A stretch of 64,000 bases of DNA from Pycnopodia helianthoides (lineage: Eukaryota; Echinodermata; Asteroidea; Forcipulatida; Asteriidae): positions 7,393,195 to 7,457,194 of the forward strand of contig CM063249.1 of NCBI GenBank assembly GCA_032158295.1, read 5' to 3'. The translations under genes were made by a program, and so were the position numbers. Below the pieces are notes generated by a model. The model was not told where the DNA came from, did not search any database, and was given only the letters and a program-made list of their open reading frames with translations. Shown here one piece after another: positions 63,105-64,000 of the stretch. Positions within the stretch are counted from its first letter, which is position 1; every line of letters starts with the position of its first letter.

Positions 63105-63797
63105 CATATGAACCTTGGTGAGATGTTTGGCCTTTGCCTTAAAAGTTCTTGGGGCGCCGTCACCAATCCTTCTGAATGGGAATTTAGCATGGCAATCCAG
63201 TTCAACTGAAGACTCGTCTGAGAAAATCATGTCTTCAAATTTGTCATTGTTTAGTAGGCATGCACTTGCATAAGCCGCTCTCTTTGCTTGGTTTTCCAGT
63301 CTGATTAGTTGACAGTATTTCACGCCTGTATTCACCCACCCAAGCTTTTGTCGATGTCGATTTATTGTTGTTAAGGGCATATGGACTCCTCTCTCTAAAA
63401 ATGTTTGTGCAAGTCTACTCGAAGTGGTTTCGTCGTTATCTGTTAGTTCGTTGTTGATTAACTTGAAATGTTCTGGCGTGATCGTACTCCTACGACCACT
63501 TCGGTGGGAGTCAGCGATGATACCCTTAAGGATCCTCGCAATTCCAGACTGTGAAAAGCTGCAACCCTCTTTAGCCAAAATAAGGCAAATCTTTACTGCA
63601 GAATATTGTTTTGACTTTAGTGGAATTATTCTTGCCCGGATCGAAATAGGTACATGTGAAGGTTTTGTAGCGTGTTCTTTGCTATTATTTATTATTGAAA
63701 TGAAATGATGAAAACCAAATGGAAGTTTGGCTACTTTGCCTTTTTTGATAGTAAATAAGAAGAGGGCAATACTTGTGCCAAATAAATTACAATGCAC
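63105..63797 (-). pseudogene. Tc1/mariner-like transposase (family A), N-terminal part
   Basis: Helix-turn-helix regions (KSKQYSAVKICLILAKEGCS and SQSGIARILK, then HRSGRRSTITPEHFKLINNE) are followed by TTINRHRQKLGWVNTG and MIFSDESSVELDCH, which holds the first catalytic aspartate. The frame then runs into an RT fragment at VHM|CEQF. The second D and the E are lost. Related to but distinct from family B (DESSVELD versus DECSIQLD). Confidence 0.8.
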
Positions 63798-64000
63798 TTG
63801 GTTTGGTCGAATTATTTAGCTTGCTACTGCGGTGTGCCTATAAGCTGTGTACTACTAGTACTGCCAAACAGCAAACCACAGCAACAAGAGTCCTAAAGAA
63901 AGTAATACTAATGCAAGTGCTGAATTGAGAGCTAGGTAGTAATTAACATACATACATTCTGGTACCTGCTATGACTGCGACTTCATCCAGGAGTTGAAAT
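63798..64000. other. Right edge of the window, unassigned
   Basis: Probably 5' part or terminal repeat of the family-A Tc1-like element, but the outer end is not recognisable. Confidence 0.4.

Noticed and set aside
62775..63797. 340-codon novel protein
   Set aside because: It is a chance in-frame fusion of a Tc1-like transposase, a Penelope-like RT fragment and out-of-frame ORF1 sequence.

Overview
The window is animal nuclear DNA. It has long intron-rich genes with GT-AG junctions, no operons, and dense short inverted-repeat elements and tRNA-derived SINEs. The repeat style (SINE tails around CTTGAGCAAGACGCTT, ends of the GGGCCCAATTT type, GCCGATTTCACGAA-type ends) suggests an echinoderm, perhaps a sea star. 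That placement rests on recall of repeat styles and is moderate in confidence.

Layout. 1-5.4 kb is intergenic and carries several miniature inverted-repeat elements (MITEs). 5.5-33.2 kb holds one complete plus-strand gene, an orthologue of PHF12 (Pf1), the PHD-finger/FHA subunit of Sin3-HDAC/MRG15 corepressor complexes. I reconstructed 14 coding exons with consistent phases, giving about 1108 residues. Introns 2 and 3 (about 8 kb each) are full of MITEs, SINEs and a minisatellite. 33-40 kb is a repeat-rich intergenic stretch. 40.2-45.4 kb holds a second plus-strand gene that I identify as PPP1R35-like (a centriolar protein phosphatase 1 regulator). It has a TATA-type candidate promoter, three conserved coding exons and an apparent 1-base frameshift.

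From about 46.9 kb to the right edge the window is a nested mobile-element island, nearly all on the minus strand. It holds (i) a Penelope-like element (PLE) with reverse transcriptase, an upstream ORF1 of unknown function and a hammerhead-ribozyme motif in its 3' flank; (ii) a second, nearly identical ORF1/RT copy that is truncated; (iii) pieces of a divergent PLE, with a separate GIY-YIG endonuclease tail beside the PPP1R35-like gene; (iv) broken protein-primed family-B DNA polymerase genes, C2H2 fingers and an integrase-like tail, as expected of Polinton/Maverick-type elements; (v) two Tc1/mariner-like transposase families in pieces; (vi) an apparently intact piggyBac transposon with a 569-aa transposase, 16-bp perfect terminal repeats and a TTAA flank, inserted inside a Tc1-like transposase gene.

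The most notable observations are the hammerhead motif attached to the PLE, the unexplained ORF1 domain that occurs beside both PLE and polymerase fragments, the repeated Tc1-polymerase adjacency, insertions proven by paralogous empty sites (including a 35-bp palindrome with an 8-bp target duplication), and the frameshift in the PPP1R35-like gene. Everything here was read by eye; family names come from motif recognition, not from searches.
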